From Demequina rhizosphaerae (GTDB taxonomy: Bacteria; Actinomycetota; Actinomycetes; Actinomycetales; Demequinaceae): a stretch of 64,000 nucleotides of DNA. The notes under the pieces are model-generated. The model had not been told where the DNA came from. It saw only the letters and a program-made list of their open reading frames with translations, and did no database searches. Below, piece after piece: positions 15,998-24,784 of the stretch. Made by a program: the position numbers and the translations under genes. The stretch lies in NCBI RefSeq assembly GCF_000971255.1, contig NZ_BBMC01000006.1, positions 124,001-188,000 on the forward strand, read 5' to 3'. How positions within the stretch are numbered: the stretch's first letter is position 1; every line of letters begins with the position of its first letter.

Positions 15998-16034
15998 CCA
16001 CGGCCCGGGCCTCGCGGGGAGGTCCGGGCCGTGG
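15998..16034 (-). terminator. stem-loop downstream of metE
   Basis: Perfect 11-bp arms (CCACGGCCCGG and CCGGGCCGTGG) enclose a 15-nt loop, between the metE stop and the DUF1801 start. No T-run follows, as is common for GC-rich actinobacterial terminators. Confidence 0.5.
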
Positions 16035-16051
16035 CGACGTGCGGCGGAGCG

Positions 16052-18376
16052 CTACGCGCGGACGGCGCGCGTGGCCTCCATCATGTGCTCGAGCGTCGCG
16101 GTGGTCTCCGCGTACGCGCGCGTCTTGAGGCCGCAGTCGGGGTTGACCCACAGCTGCTTGCCGGGGATCGACTCCTTGGCGAGCGAGAGCAGCTCGGTGA
16201 TCTCCTCGGTCGAGGGGACGCGCGGCGAGTGGATGTCCCACACGCCCGGGCCGATCTGACGCTCGTAGCCGTGGCCCTTGATGGCGGGCAGCACCTCCAT
16301 GCGCGAGCGGGCCGCCTCGATCGAGGTGACGTCGGCGTTGAGGCCGTCGATCGCGTCGATGATCTCGCCGAACTCCGAGTAGCACAGGTGGGTGTGGACC
16401 TGGGTGTCGTCGTGAGCGCCCGAGGTCGCGAGCCGGAACGAGCTCACGGACCAGTCGAGGTACGCCGCCTGATCCTTCTTCTTCAGGGGCAGCAGCTCGC
16501 GCAGCGCCGGCTCGTCGACCTGGATGATGCCGATGCCGGCCGCCTCGAGGTCGCGGATCTCGTCGCGGAGCGCGAGCGCCACCTGGTTGGCGGTGACGCC
16601 GAGCGGCTGGTCGTCGCGCACGAAGGACCACGCGAGAATCGTCACGGGTCCCGTGAGCATGCCCTTCATCGGCTTGTCGGTCAGCGACTGCGCGTAGGCC
16701 GTCCAGCGCACGGTCATCGGCTCGGGACGCGTGACGTCGCCCCACAGGATCGACGGCCGCGTGCAGCGCGAGCCGTACGACTGCACCCAGCCGTTGACGG
16801 TGACGTCGAAGCCGTCGAGCAGCTCCGCGAAGTACTGGACCATGTCGTTGCGCTCGGCCTCGCCGTGCACGAGCACGTCCAGGCCGAGGTCCTCCTGGAG
16901 CTTCACCACGCGGGCGATCTCCGCCTTCATCGCCTCCTCGTAGGCGGCGTCGTCGATCTGGCCCTTCGCCCACGCGGCGCGCGCCTTGCGGATGTCCTGC
17001 GTCTGCGGGAACGAGCCGATGGTCGTGGTCGCCAGCTCGGGAAGCGCGAACCGCGCGTCCTGGGCCGCGGCACGCACCGAGTACGCCGGCCGGTCGAGGT
17101 CGGCGTCCGAGACGGCCGCGAGCGCGTCGCGGACGTCCGCCTTGTTGGTGCCCGGGTGCGCCTTGCGCGACGCGAGCGCGGCACGCGAGGCGGCGAGCGC
17201 ATCGGCCACCGCCTCCTCGCCCTGCTCGCGCGCGGTCGCGAGGGTGACGACCTCCGCCACCTTCTCGTCCGCGAACGCGAGCCAGCTGAGCAGCTCGGCG
17301 CCCAGGTGCTCCTCGCCCTCGAGGGTGTGGGGCACGTGGAAGAGCGACGTCGAGGTGGACACCGCGACCGTCGCGCCGAGCGCCTCGACCTCCTTGGCCT
17401 TGCGGAGCGCCTCGTCGAGGTCGGTGCGCCAGATGTTGTGGCCGTCCACGACGCCCGCGACCACGGTGACGCCGGAGAGGTCCGTGCCCGAGGGCACGCC
17501 GCCGCGCACGAGGTCGAGGCCGATCGCCTCGACGCCGGAGTCGCGGAGCACCGGGAGCGCGTCGTCGAGCGCGTTGTACGGCGCCGCCACGAACAGCGCG
17601 GGACGGTTCGCGAGGGTCGCCAGCGAGCCGTAGACCTTGGCGGCGTTCGCGAGCACCTCGTCGCGGTCCGCATCGATGTCCGCCACGAGGATGGGCTCGT
17701 CGATCTGCACCCACTCCGCGCCGGCGGCCTTGAAGGCCTCGAGGAGGTTGCCGTAGACCTCGAGGGCGTCCTCGAGGCGGTCGATCGGGCGGAAGCCCTC
17801 GGGCGCCTCGTCGCTCGGCTTGGACAGGTACAGGAACGTCAGCGGGCCGGTGATGACCGGGCGGGTGAGGTAGCCCGCCTCCTTCGCCTCGACGAACTCG
17901 TCGACCCAGCGGGTGCTCGACTGCGCGAAGACCGTCTCGGGGCCGATCTCCGGAACGAGGTAGTGGTAGTTCGAGTCGAACCACTTGGTCATCTCGAGCG
18001 GCGCCTTGTCGCCCACGCCGCGGGCGATGGTCGAGTAGCCGGCGAGGTCGACGCCGCCGTCCGCGTCGCGCAGGTCCGCGAAGCGGGTGGGGATCGCGCC
18101 GAGCGTCACCGCGGCGTCGAGGACGTGGTCGTAGAACGAGAAGTTGCTGGGGATCGCCGACGCGTCCTTGTCGAGGCCGAGCTCGGCGAGGCGGGCGAGG
18201 TTCGCCAGGCGCAGCTCGCGCGCCGCGGACTCGAGCTGGTCCGCCGTGGTCGCGCCCTTCCAGAAGGACTCCAGCGCCCGCTTGAGCTCGCGCATTCGGC
18301 CGATGCGGGGGTAGCCCAGGATGGTGCCGCCCGGGAAGGTGTGCGCAGGGACAGAGACGTTGTTCTGCTCAGACAT
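16052..18376 (-). CDS. metE: cobalamin-independent methionine synthase
   Basis: The protein has 774 aa, the full family length. The N-terminal barrel begins with ILGYPRIGRMRELKRALESFWKG. The C-terminal barrel carries the zinc and homocysteine site: HTHLCYSEF and VNPDCGLKTR supply the His/Cys/Cys ligands. GSFPQT and the ILAWSFVRDD segment are also conserved. It transfers the methyl group of 5-methyltetrahydrofolate-polyglutamate to homocysteine in the cytosol. metF, which makes the methyl donor, lies 1.2 kb upstream on the same strand. A good SD (GAGGA) precedes the ATG, inside a CCTCATGAGG palindrome. TTAGTCT near 18455 is a possible -10; no cobalamin riboswitch was seen. Confidence 0.97.
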   Translation of the reverse strand: MSEQNNVSVPAHTFPGGTILGYPRIGRMRELKRALESFWKGATTADQLESAARELRLANLARLAELGLDKDASAIPSNFSFYDHVLDAAVTLGAIPTRFADLRDADGGVDLAGYSTIARGVGDKAPLEMTKWFDSNYHYLVPEIGPETVFAQSSTRWVDEFVEAKEAGYLTRPVITGPLTFLYLSKPSDEAPEGFRPIDRLEDALEVYGNLLEAFKAAGAEWVQIDEPILVADIDADRDEVLANAAKVYGSLATLANRPALFVAAPYNALDDALPVLRDSGVEAIGLDLVRGGVPSGTDLSGVTVVAGVVDGHNIWRTDLDEALRKAKEVEALGATVAVSTSTSLFHVPHTLEGEEHLGAELLSWLAFADEKVAEVVTLATAREQGEEAVADALAASRAALASRKAHPGTNKADVRDALAAVSDADLDRPAYSVRAAAQDARFALPELATTTIGSFPQTQDIRKARAAWAKGQIDDAAYEEAMKAEIARVVKLQEDLGLDVLVHGEAERNDMVQYFAELLDGFDVTVNGWVQSYGSRCTRPSILWGDVTRPEPMTVRWTAYAQSLTDKPMKGMLTGPVTILAWSFVRDDQPLGVTANQVALALRDEIRDLEAAGIGIIQVDEPALRELLPLKKKDQAAYLDWSVSSFRLATSGAHDDTQVHTHLCYSEFGEIIDAIDGLNADVTSIEAARSRMEVLPAIKGHGYERQIGPGVWDIHSPRVPSTEEITELLSLAKESIPGKQLWVNPDCGLKTRAYAETTATLEHMMEATRAVRA

Positions 18377-18534
18377 GATTCCTCATGAGGATGGTGCGCG
18401 GCGGGCTCGCCATTGCGCTTGGTCGACGCGCGCAGCGCCGAGTTGCGCGGTCAGACTAACCCGTCGCGACGCTCTCCGCCAGGGGGGATGTCCACCGACT
18501 GGACGCATCGTCCCACTTCGCGGACACGTGTCGA

Positions 18535-19032
18535 TCAGTCCGCGGAGGCCTCCGCGTCGCGCATCTCGACGACCCGGATGAGCGCCCCCGTGCGGCTGCG
18601 CCGCTCGCCGCGGCCCACCACCGTCATGCCGAGCCCCTGGTAGACGGCGATGTTGCCGTCCTCGTCCTCGCGCACGAGGCACGACAGGCCCGCAAGTCCC
18701 GCGGCCCAGGCGTCCGCGCGCAGCGCACGCACGAGCGTCGCGGCGTGCCCGTTCCCCCGCTCCTCCGGCACGACGCCGAGCCGGCCGAAGTAGCGCGAGC
18801 CGTCCGCGGCGGGGTGGTGCTTCGCCATGGCGACGGCGCGGCCGTCGACGCGGAGGAGGGCGACGCGGGTGCCGCCGGCCATCTCCTCGCGGAGCGTGTG
18901 GGCGGTCTCGGTCATCGCGCCCGACGGCAGCCCCGTGGCCGCGTACTCGGCGAAGGCGCGGTGCATCACCGCGACCGCCTCGGCCGCGTGCTCGGGGCCG
19001 GCGTCGAGGACGACCTCGACGCCGCGGCTCAC
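18535..19032 (-). CDS. GNAT acetyltransferase
   Basis: The protein has 165 aa. It begins VEVVLDAGPEHAAEAVAVMHRAF and has the GNAT core FGRLGVVPEERGNGHAATLVRALRADAW, containing the acetyl-CoA binding pattern (R/Q-x-x-G-x-G/A). The end is NIAVYQGLGMTVVGRGERRS. The GTG start overlaps the stop codon of the OsmC gene (GTGA), so translation is coupled to it. The substrate is unknown. Confidence 0.8.
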   Translation of the reverse strand: MSRGVEVVLDAGPEHAAEAVAVMHRAFAEYAATGLPSGAMTETAHTLREEMAGGTRVALLRVDGRAVAMAKHHPAADGSRYFGRLGVVPEERGNGHAATLVRALRADAWAAGLAGLSCLVREDEDGNIAVYQGLGMTVVGRGERRSRTGALIRVVEMRDAEASAD

Positions 19033-19469
19033 GCGGAGGGGCGCGGCTCGGCCTCGACGAGCGCGACCGGCACGCCCGCCTCGACCGTGCGGGACACGGT
19101 GCAGTGCTTCTCGTGCGAGGCGCGCAGCGCGGCGCCGATGCGCTTGCGCGCGGCGTCGCCGGCCTCGCCCTCGGGGAACGCGAGGTCGAAGAGCACGCGG
19201 ATGTCCTCGAGGATGTTGGCGCCGTCCTCGGTCACCTTGTCGGCCGAGGCGGTCACCTCGAAGCGCTCGGGCTCGGCGCGACGCGTCGTCATGGCGTCGA
19301 CGTCGATCGACGAGCAGCCGGCGATCGCGGCGAGCATGAGCTCGACGGGCGACAGCAGGCCCTCGCCGCGGCCGAAGCGCAGCTGGGCGCCGTCCTGGCC
19401 GGTGGCGACGTAGACGCCCTCGGACTCGCGGGTGAGGGTCACGGATCGGGGGGTGGCGGTGCGCGTCAT
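19029..19469 (-). CDS. OsmC family protein
   Basis: The protein has 146 aa. It has the OsmC/Ohr fold with two conserved Cys, C52 in LMLAAIAGCSSIDVDAM and C123 in HEKHCTVSRT. These reduce organic hydroperoxides in peroxidase members of the family. The spacing fits the OsmC/YhfA branch more than Ohr. The gene is the first of a two-gene unit with the GNAT enzyme, and lies between metF and metE on the same strand. Confidence 0.87.
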   Translation of the reverse strand: MTRTATPRSVTLTRESEGVYVATGQDGAQLRFGRGEGLLSPVELMLAAIAGCSSIDVDAMTTRRAEPERFEVTASADKVTEDGANILEDIRVLFDLAFPEGEAGDAARKRIGAALRASHEKHCTVSRTVEAGVPVALVEAEPRPSA

Positions 19470-19532
19470 GGGTCGATGGTCGCACGACCGCGGGGGTGCC
19501 GCGGACGTCCGCGCCGCCGACCGCGACGCGGG

Positions 19533-20420
19533 TCAGTCGCGGACCAGTCCCATCGCGTCGACGAGCTCGAGCGCGGCCGCGTGCTGGTTGAACGTGATGA
19601 TGTGGATGCCGGGGGCGCCGGCGTCGAGCAGGCCCCGCGACAGCCGCGCGGCGTGCGCCACGCCCGCCGCCCGGGCCGCCGCATCGTCCTCCGCGACCTC
19701 GAGCTCGGCGAACAGCTCGTCGGGCGTCGGGACGCCGGTGAGCTCGGCGGCCCGCTTGGCGCGGCGCAGGCTCACGAGCGGCATGACCTCGGGGATGACC
19801 GGCAGGTGGATGCCGTCGGCGGCGGCGTCCTCGACGAGCGCGACGTACTGGTCGACCTCGTAGAAGACCTGGGTGATGGCGAAGTCGGCGCCGGCGTCCT
19901 GCTTGGCGCGGAGCACGTCGAGGCCGAGCTGACGGAAGCGCTCGATCGCGTGCTGCGCGGGGAAGGCGGTCACGCCGACGCTGAGGTCCTGCACGCCGTG
20001 GGCGCGCGCGACCTCGCGCAGCAGGGTGACGAGCTCGGAGGCGTAGAGCAGCCCGTCGGGGTGGGGACGCCAGTCGACCTGGCCGCGGGGCGGGTCGCCG
20101 CGCAGCGCGAGGAAGTCGCGCACGCCCTCCGCGAGGTAGGTCTCGATGACCTCGACGAGCTCCGCGCGGGACTGGTCGACGCACGTGAGGTGCGCGAGCG
20201 GCGGGATCGTGTGCTGGACCGCGAGCCGGTGCACGACGGAGCGCGACGTGCCGCGCGTGGTGCCCGAGGCGCCGTAGGTGATCGACATGAAGTCGGGCCG
20301 CGTCGCCGCGAGCAGGTCCATGGTCTCCATGAGGGTCGACTCGGCGGCGGGGGTGCGGGGCGGGAAGAGCTCGTAGGAGAGCGTGCGGCGCCCGGCGGCG
20401 AGCAGGTCACGGATCGTCAT
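19533..20420 (-). CDS. metF: methylenetetrahydrofolate reductase
   Basis: The protein has 295 aa, the bacterial MetF length. The barrel starts with LSYELFPPRTPAAESTL (catalytic Glu in YELFPP). FMSITYGASG, LAHLTCVD, FLALRGDPP and ADFAITQVFYEVDQYV are family motifs for FAD and folate binding. It reduces methylenetetrahydrofolate to methyltetrahydrofolate, the donor used by MetE. The ATG at 20420 has no clear SD; TATGGT lies 9 nt upstream. The gene is divergent from tag. Confidence 0.95.
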   Translation of the reverse strand: MTIRDLLAAGRRTLSYELFPPRTPAAESTLMETMDLLAATRPDFMSITYGASGTTRGTSRSVVHRLAVQHTIPPLAHLTCVDQSRAELVEVIETYLAEGVRDFLALRGDPPRGQVDWRPHPDGLLYASELVTLLREVARAHGVQDLSVGVTAFPAQHAIERFRQLGLDVLRAKQDAGADFAITQVFYEVDQYVALVEDAAADGIHLPVIPEVMPLVSLRRAKRAAELTGVPTPDELFAELEVAEDDAAARAAGVAHAARLSRGLLDAGAPGIHIITFNQHAAALELVDAMGLVRD

Positions 20421-20554
20421 GGCGCGCTCACCATACCCGGCGCCCGCGGACCCGGCCAGAGGGGTGATGACCCCGGCCCCGCGCCGACGAGAAGTGCCTC
20501 CCGGTGCCGAAAACGGCGGCGGCCGCCGTCGCATCGTCCCTGCACACTGGTCCC

Positions 20555-21127
20555 ATGATCACGGAGACGAACGACCTCGTCCGCTGCTTCGGCGCGGGCG
20601 ACCCGCTGTACGAGCGCTACCACGACGAGGAGTGGGGGTTGCCGGTCCACGGCGACGCGGCGCTGCTCGAGCGCATCGTGCTCGAGGGGGCGCAGTCGGG
20701 CCTCGCGTGGATCACCATCCTGCGCAAGCGCGAGGGCTACCGCGAGGCGTTCTCTGGCTTCGAGCCGGACGCCGTCGCCGCGTTCGGGGAGGGCGACGTC
20801 GAGCGGCTCATGGCGGACGCGGGGATCGTGCGCAACCGCCGCAAGATCGAGTCGGCGATCGTCAACGCGCGGGCGACGGTGGCGCTCCGGGAGTCGGGCA
20901 CGAGCCTCGACGAGCTGTTCTGGTCGTTCGCGCCGGCGCCGCGGGCCGTCGCGCCCGCCTCATGGGCGGAGGTCCCCGCCTCGACCCCGGAGTCCGTCGC
21001 GCTCGCCAAGGAGCTCAAGCGCGCGGGCTTCGTCTTCGTGGGGCCGACCACGATGTACGCGGCGATGCAGGCATGCGGCCTGGTAGACGACCACATCGCG
21101 GGATGCGTCGCCGCACGGGCGGGCTGA
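20555..21127 (+). CDS. tag: DNA-3-methyladenine glycosylase I
   Basis: The protein has 190 aa. It matches Tag: RCFGAGDPLYERYHDEEWGLPVHGD near the start, the zinc-site Cys/His pattern, LEGAQSGLAWITILRKREGYREAF, and KRAGFVFVGPTTMYAAMQACGLVDDHIAGC at the C-terminus. It removes 3-methyladenine from alkylated DNA. ATG 20555 is chosen over TTG/ATG sites further up because family proteins begin near here. A GCATCGTCCC decamer sits 15 bp before the start. Confidence 0.93.
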   Translation: MITETNDLVRCFGAGDPLYERYHDEEWGLPVHGDAALLERIVLEGAQSGLAWITILRKREGYREAFSGFEPDAVAAFGEGDVERLMADAGIVRNRRKIESAIVNARATVALRESGTSLDELFWSFAPAPRAVAPASWAEVPASTPESVALAKELKRAGFVFVGPTTMYAAMQACGLVDDHIAGCVAARAG

Positions 21128-21216
21128 GGCGCGCACGCGATGCGCACCGGCGCTCACGCCCGTCACACCGCGCAACGTCCATCGCACTGGCGCATGGCGC
21201 CGCGCGCTGGCGCGAG

Positions 21217-21248
21217 TTGTCCACATTTGTATCCACTTGATGTGGATA
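21217..21248. promoter_or_regulatory. DnaA-box-like site and 19-bp inverted repeat
   Basis: TTGTCCACA (21217-21225) matches the actinobacterial DnaA box. Just beside it, TATCCAC and GTGGATA flank 5 bases (21230-21248). The pair lies in the gap between tag and the Nudix gene and is unusually A+T-rich for this DNA. It might be a regulator operator or a single DnaA site. Confidence 0.45.
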
Positions 21249-21293
21249 TGTCCGATTTCGCGCGCGTGCACGCTCGAAGCATGCGCGCCGTCG

Positions 21294-21806
21294 TCAGCAG
21301 TAGGCGCGACGGTGACGCTCGATGGCGTCCTCGAGCAGCGCCTCGACGATGCGCTTGTCGGCCGGCAGCCACGGCACGTCGCGCCAGCCGCCGGGCTCGA
21401 GCCAGCGCAGCTCGTCGTGGTCCTCGAGCGGGCGCGGCTCGACCGCGGCGCCGTCCGCGCCGGGCAGGATCCTGGCCCACCACACGCGCATGACGAGCCG
21501 CTCGAGGTCGGCGTCGCCCGGGCGCAGCATCCACACCGGGTCGTCGCCGCACGAGTCCTCGACGCCGTGCCCGTCGTCGGGCCCGATCACCTCGTCGCCG
21601 ATCTCCACCTCGACCCCGAGCTCCTCGCGCAGCTCGCGGCGCAGGGCGTGCTCGGCCGTCTCGCCGCGCTCGACCTTGCCGCCGGCGAACTCCCACAGGC
21701 CAGCGAGCGCGGACGGCGCGCTCCGGCGGGCCGCGAGCAGGCGGCGCGGGGCGTCGAGGGAGTCGGTGATCGCCGCGGCGACCACGAGGCGGGTGTTGAC
21801 AGGCAC
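21294..21806 (-). CDS. Nudix hydrolase (MutT-like, 8-oxo-dGTP diphosphatase type)
   Basis: The protein has 170 aa. The Nudix box GGKVERGETAEHALRRELREELGV is complete (G-x5-E-x7-R-E-U-x-E-E-x-G-U). The start VVAAAITDSLDAPRRLLAARRSAPSALAGLWEF is typical of MutT proteins that clean oxidised nucleotides. A small insert (DDGHGVEDSCGDDPVWM) follows the box. It lies 16 bp after gcvH on the same strand and may be its last cotranscribed neighbour. The start is GTG. Confidence 0.88.
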   Translation of the reverse strand: MPVNTRLVVAAAITDSLDAPRRLLAARRSAPSALAGLWEFAGGKVERGETAEHALRRELREELGVEVEIGDEVIGPDDGHGVEDSCGDDPVWMLRPGDADLERLVMRVWWARILPGADGAAVEPRPLEDHDELRWLEPGGWRDVPWLPADKRIVEALLEDAIERHRRAYC

Positions 21807-21822
21807 GGGGACCGCCCGTCTG

Positions 21823-22206
21823 CTACTCGGTGAGCGCCGCGTAGGCCTCGGCGTCGAGCAGGTCGGTCGCGGTCTCGGAGATCTCGACCTTGAAGATCCA
21901 GCCGTCGCCGTACGCGTCGGAGTTGAGCGTCTCGGGAGCGCCCTCGAGGGCCTCGTTGACCGCGACCACGGTGCCGGACACGGGCGAGTAGAGCTCGCTC
22001 ACGGCCTTGGTCGACTCGAGCTCGCCGCAGACCTCGCCCGCGACGACCGTGTCGCCCACGCGCGGCGCCTCGACATAGACGATGTCGCCGAGCGCCTGCG
22101 CGGCGTGCTCGGTGATCCCGACGGTGACCTCGGCGCCCGCGTCGGGCTCACCGGACACCCACTCGTGCTCGGCTGAGTAGGCGAGCTCCTCGGGAACGTT
22201 CGACAT
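21823..22206 (-). CDS. gcvH: glycine cleavage system H protein
   Basis: The protein has 127 aa. It carries the lipoyl domain; the lipoylated Lys is K67 in [28 protein letters not shown] at the start and [26 protein letters not shown] are diagnostic. H shuttles the aminomethyl group from GcvP to GcvT. It lies 66 bp downstream of gcvT. gcvP is 15 kb upstream on the same strand. Confidence 0.97.
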   Translation of the reverse strand: MSNVPEELAYSAEHEWVSGEPDAGAEVTVGITEHAAQALGDIVYVEAPRVGDTVVAGEVCGELESTKAVSELYSPVSGTVVAVNEALEGAPETLNSDAYGDGWIFKVEISETATDLLDAEAYAALTE

Positions 22207-22272
22207 GGCAACCCCTCTCTGGGGACGGCGGCAGTGGTGCGGCGGCGCCGGCGGTCCGGCCCTGGGACGAGC

Positions 22273-23403
22273 CTACGAGGCCCGCGAGTAGAAAGGTAGC
22301 GCGGTCACGGTCATGTCCTCGCGTCGGCCGCGCACGTCGATGCCGACGACGGTGCCCGGCTCGGCCAGCGTCGCAGGCACGTACGCCATCGCGATCGGGC
22401 GGCCGAGCGTCGGCGAGGGCGCCCCGGAGGTCACCACGCCCACGGTCTCGCCGTCGGCGTCGAGCACGCCGTAGCCGGCGCGCGCCGCGCGGCGGCCGTC
22501 GCCGAGCAGCCCGACGAGGACGCGCGAGGGCCCCTCGACCTTCGCGCGCAGCAGCGCCTCGCGGCCCACGAAGTCGCCGCGCGGCTTGGTCGGGGTGCCG
22601 AACACGACGATGCGCCCGAGCCCCGCGTCGAAGGGGGTGGTGTCGCGGGTGAGCTCCTGGCCGTACAGGGGCATCCCGGCCTCGAGACGCAGGGTGTCGC
22701 GGGAGGACAGGCCGCACGGGACGAGCCCGTCGTCGGCTCCGGTCGCGAGCGCGAGGGCCCAGACGGCCGCGGCCTCGTCGGCGTCGACGAACAGCTCGAA
22801 GCCGTCCTCGCCCGTGTAGCCGGTGCGCGCGACGAAGGCGTGGATATCGCCCTCGAGCAGGACGTTCGCGGCGGAGTAGTACCGCATCGCGTGGATGTCG
22901 TCGTCGCCGCGGGTGCACATGCGGGCCACGATGTCCTCGGCGCGCGGGCCCTGGACCGCGATGAGGGCCACCTCGCGGGAGATGTCCTCGAGGCTCGCGT
23001 CGAAGCCGGCGAGCCGGTCGGTGAGCTCGGCGACCACGACGTCCTTGTTGGCCGCGTTGGCGACGATGAAGAAGTGGTCCCAGTCGCGGCGGTAGACGAT
23101 GAGGTCGTCGATGACGCCGCCCTCGGGCGTGCACAGCATCGTGTACTTCGCGCCCCACAGCGCCACCGCGGAGATCCGGCCCACGAGCGCGTGGTCGAGG
23201 AACTCGGCGGCCTGGGCGCCGCGGATCGAGATCTCGCCCATGTGGGAGAGGTCGAACAGCCCGGCGGCCGTGCGGACGGCCGTGTGCTCGGCGATGTCGC
23301 CCGTGTAGCGCACCGGCATCTCCCATCCCGCGAAGGGGACGAGCGTCGCTCCGAGCGCGACGTGCTGGTCGTGGAGCGGGGAGCGCAGGGTGGCGTCTGA
23401 CAT
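22273..23403 (-). CDS. gcvT: aminomethyltransferase (glycine cleavage T protein)
   Basis: The protein has 376 aa. It begins LRSPLHDQHVALGATLVPFAGWEMPVRYTGDIAEHTAVR, has FDLSHMGEISIRG with the catalytic-site Asp region and GYTGEDGFELFVDADEA, and ends with MTVTALPFYSRAS. It moves the methylene group from the H protein to tetrahydrofolate and releases ammonia. The gene starts only 26 bp after the end of the kinase/MoxR operon, so read-through from that operon is possible. Confidence 0.97.
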   Translation of the reverse strand: MSDATLRSPLHDQHVALGATLVPFAGWEMPVRYTGDIAEHTAVRTAAGLFDLSHMGEISIRGAQAAEFLDHALVGRISAVALWGAKYTMLCTPEGGVIDDLIVYRRDWDHFFIVANAANKDVVVAELTDRLAGFDASLEDISREVALIAVQGPRAEDIVARMCTRGDDDIHAMRYYSAANVLLEGDIHAFVARTGYTGEDGFELFVDADEAAAVWALALATGADDGLVPCGLSSRDTLRLEAGMPLYGQELTRDTTPFDAGLGRIVVFGTPTKPRGDFVGREALLRAKVEGPSRVLVGLLGDGRRAARAGYGVLDADGETVGVVTSGAPSPTLGRPIAMAYVPATLAEPGTVVGIDVRGRREDMTVTALPFYSRAS

Positions 23404-23429
23404 GCCGCCCAGCGTATCGGCGCGGGGCG

Positions 23430-23966
23430 CTACAGCAGCGCCAGCGCGACCGCGACGGCGCCGGCGAGGGCGCCGATCCCGCCCGCGACCGCGAGCCCCG
23501 TCCGGCGTCGCCGGGATCGCGCCGCGGCGGCGCGCCGCTCCTCGCGGCCGGACTCGTCGAGCACCTCGGGGGCCCGCTCGGTCGTGCGCGGCGGCTCGGG
23601 CCACACGCCCGCCCCGGCGGCGTCCTGCGTGTGACGGATGCGGGGGTAGTAGTGCTGCGGCGAGCCGCCGAAGTCCCCGGCGCGGGTCGGCGGGACGCCG
23701 CCCGCGGATCGCAGCCGGGCCTCGAGGTCCGGCGGCGGGCGTAGTGCGCCATCCTCGCGGCGCGGCGCCCGGTCGTCGGCCGGGCGCGTCGACACCTCGG
23801 CCGGGTCCGGCTCCGCGGGCTGGGTGGCGCTCTCGGCGATGCGCCGCCGCGACATCCGCGTCGGGTCCGCCGTCGCGCGGTCCGAGACCGCGGTGTCGTC
23901 GGCCGGCGGCTCCTCGCCGGCGCGGGCGCGGCGGGCGGAGACCCGGGTCTCGTGGTCGTCCGTCAC
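23430..23966 (-). CDS. tail-anchored hypothetical protein at the end of the FHA/PP2C operon
   Basis: The protein has 178 aa. About 150 residues are polar and rich in Arg, Pro, Asp and Ala with little predicted order. They end in a basic stretch (REERRAAAARSRRRRTG) and one terminal membrane helix (LAVAGGIGALAGAVAVALALL). This is a tail-anchored layout with the N-terminus in the cytosol. Its many Thr residues could be kinase targets, which is speculation. The GTG start overlaps the PP2C stop (GTGA). I recognise no family. Confidence 0.6.
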   Translation of the reverse strand: MTDDHETRVSARRARAGEEPPADDTAVSDRATADPTRMSRRRIAESATQPAEPDPAEVSTRPADDRAPRREDGALRPPPDLEARLRSAGGVPPTRAGDFGGSPQHYYPRIRHTQDAAGAGVWPEPPRTTERAPEVLDESGREERRAAAARSRRRRTGLAVAGGIGALAGAVAVALALL

Positions 23967-24784
23967 GCGTCGCCTCGCCTCCGGGCGCTCGGCGTGGTGT
24001 CCTCGTGCTCGTCCGCGCCCCACACCGGCCACGGGGCGGCGTCCGCCTCGTGCGGCGTGGTCGACGTCGCGTCGGCGACCACGACGGTGACGTTGTCCGT
24101 CGCGCCGCGGCCGAGGGCGAGGTCGACGAGCGCGGCGGCCGCGGTCGCGGCGTCGCCGATCAACCCGGCGATCTCGCCGATCTCGCGGTCCTCGACCTCC
24201 TTCATGAGGCCGTCGCTCGCCACGATGAGCCGGCGTCCGGGCACCTGCGGCACGAGCCAGGCGTCCATCTCGAGGATGTCGTCGCCGATCGCGCGCGTGA
24301 GGATGTTGCGGTCCGGGTGGACGAGCGCCTGCGCGGGCGTGATCCGGCCGGCATCGACGAGCTCCTGCACGTGGGAGTGGTCGACCGTCACCTGGCGGAG
24401 CTCGCCGCCGTCGAGCGCGTACGTGCGCGAGTCGCCCACGTTGATCACCATCCACCACGGGCTGCCGCCGTGCATGACCGCGACAGCGCCGGTGAGGGTG
24501 GTGCCGGACGCGGCCCCCACGTCCGCCTGCACCGCCGCGACGTTGCGCCGCGCCTCGAGGTGCGCACGCGCGACGTCGTCCGGCGTGACCGGAGCGGTTC
24601 CGACCAGCGGCTGGAAGGCCGCCATCGCCGCCCAGGCGGCCTCCGCTCCGGCGAGGTGCCCGCCCATGCCGTCGGCCACGACAAACACGGGGGTCTCGGC
24701 GATGAACGCGTCCTCGTTGCGGGCGCGGCCGCCGACCGCGGTCACCCCCGCGCCCGCGACGTCCGGCGAGGAGTCCCCGCTCAC
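23963..24784 (-). CDS. PP2C-family Ser/Thr protein phosphatase
   Basis: The protein has 273 aa. Metal-binding motifs are present: NEDAFIAETPVFVVADGMGGHLAGAEAA, SGTTLTGAVAV, VINVGDSRTYAL, LIVASDGLMKEV and GRGATDNVTVVVAD. This is the bacterial PstP type without a membrane segment. A C-terminal tail of about 35 residues is acidic and polar. It should reverse phosphorylation by the kinase encoded at the head of the operon (37557-38636). The GTG start overlaps the FHA gene's stop. Confidence 0.93.
   Translation of the reverse strand: MSGDSSPDVAGAGVTAVGGRARNEDAFIAETPVFVVADGMGGHLAGAEAAWAAMAAFQPLVGTAPVTPDDVARAHLEARRNVAAVQADVGAASGTTLTGAVAVMHGGSPWWMVINVGDSRTYALDGGELRQVTVDHSHVQELVDAGRITPAQALVHPDRNILTRAIGDDILEMDAWLVPQVPGRRLIVASDGLMKEVEDREIGEIAGLIGDAATAAAALVDLALGRGATDNVTVVVADATSTTPHEADAAPWPVWGADEHEDTTPSARRRGDA

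Noticed and set aside
18377-18534. Cobalamin or SAM riboswitch before metE
   Set aside because: The gap is only about 160 bp, and I saw no B12-box or SAM-riboswitch core sequence. Only a palindrome over the ribosome binding site and a -10-like box are visible.
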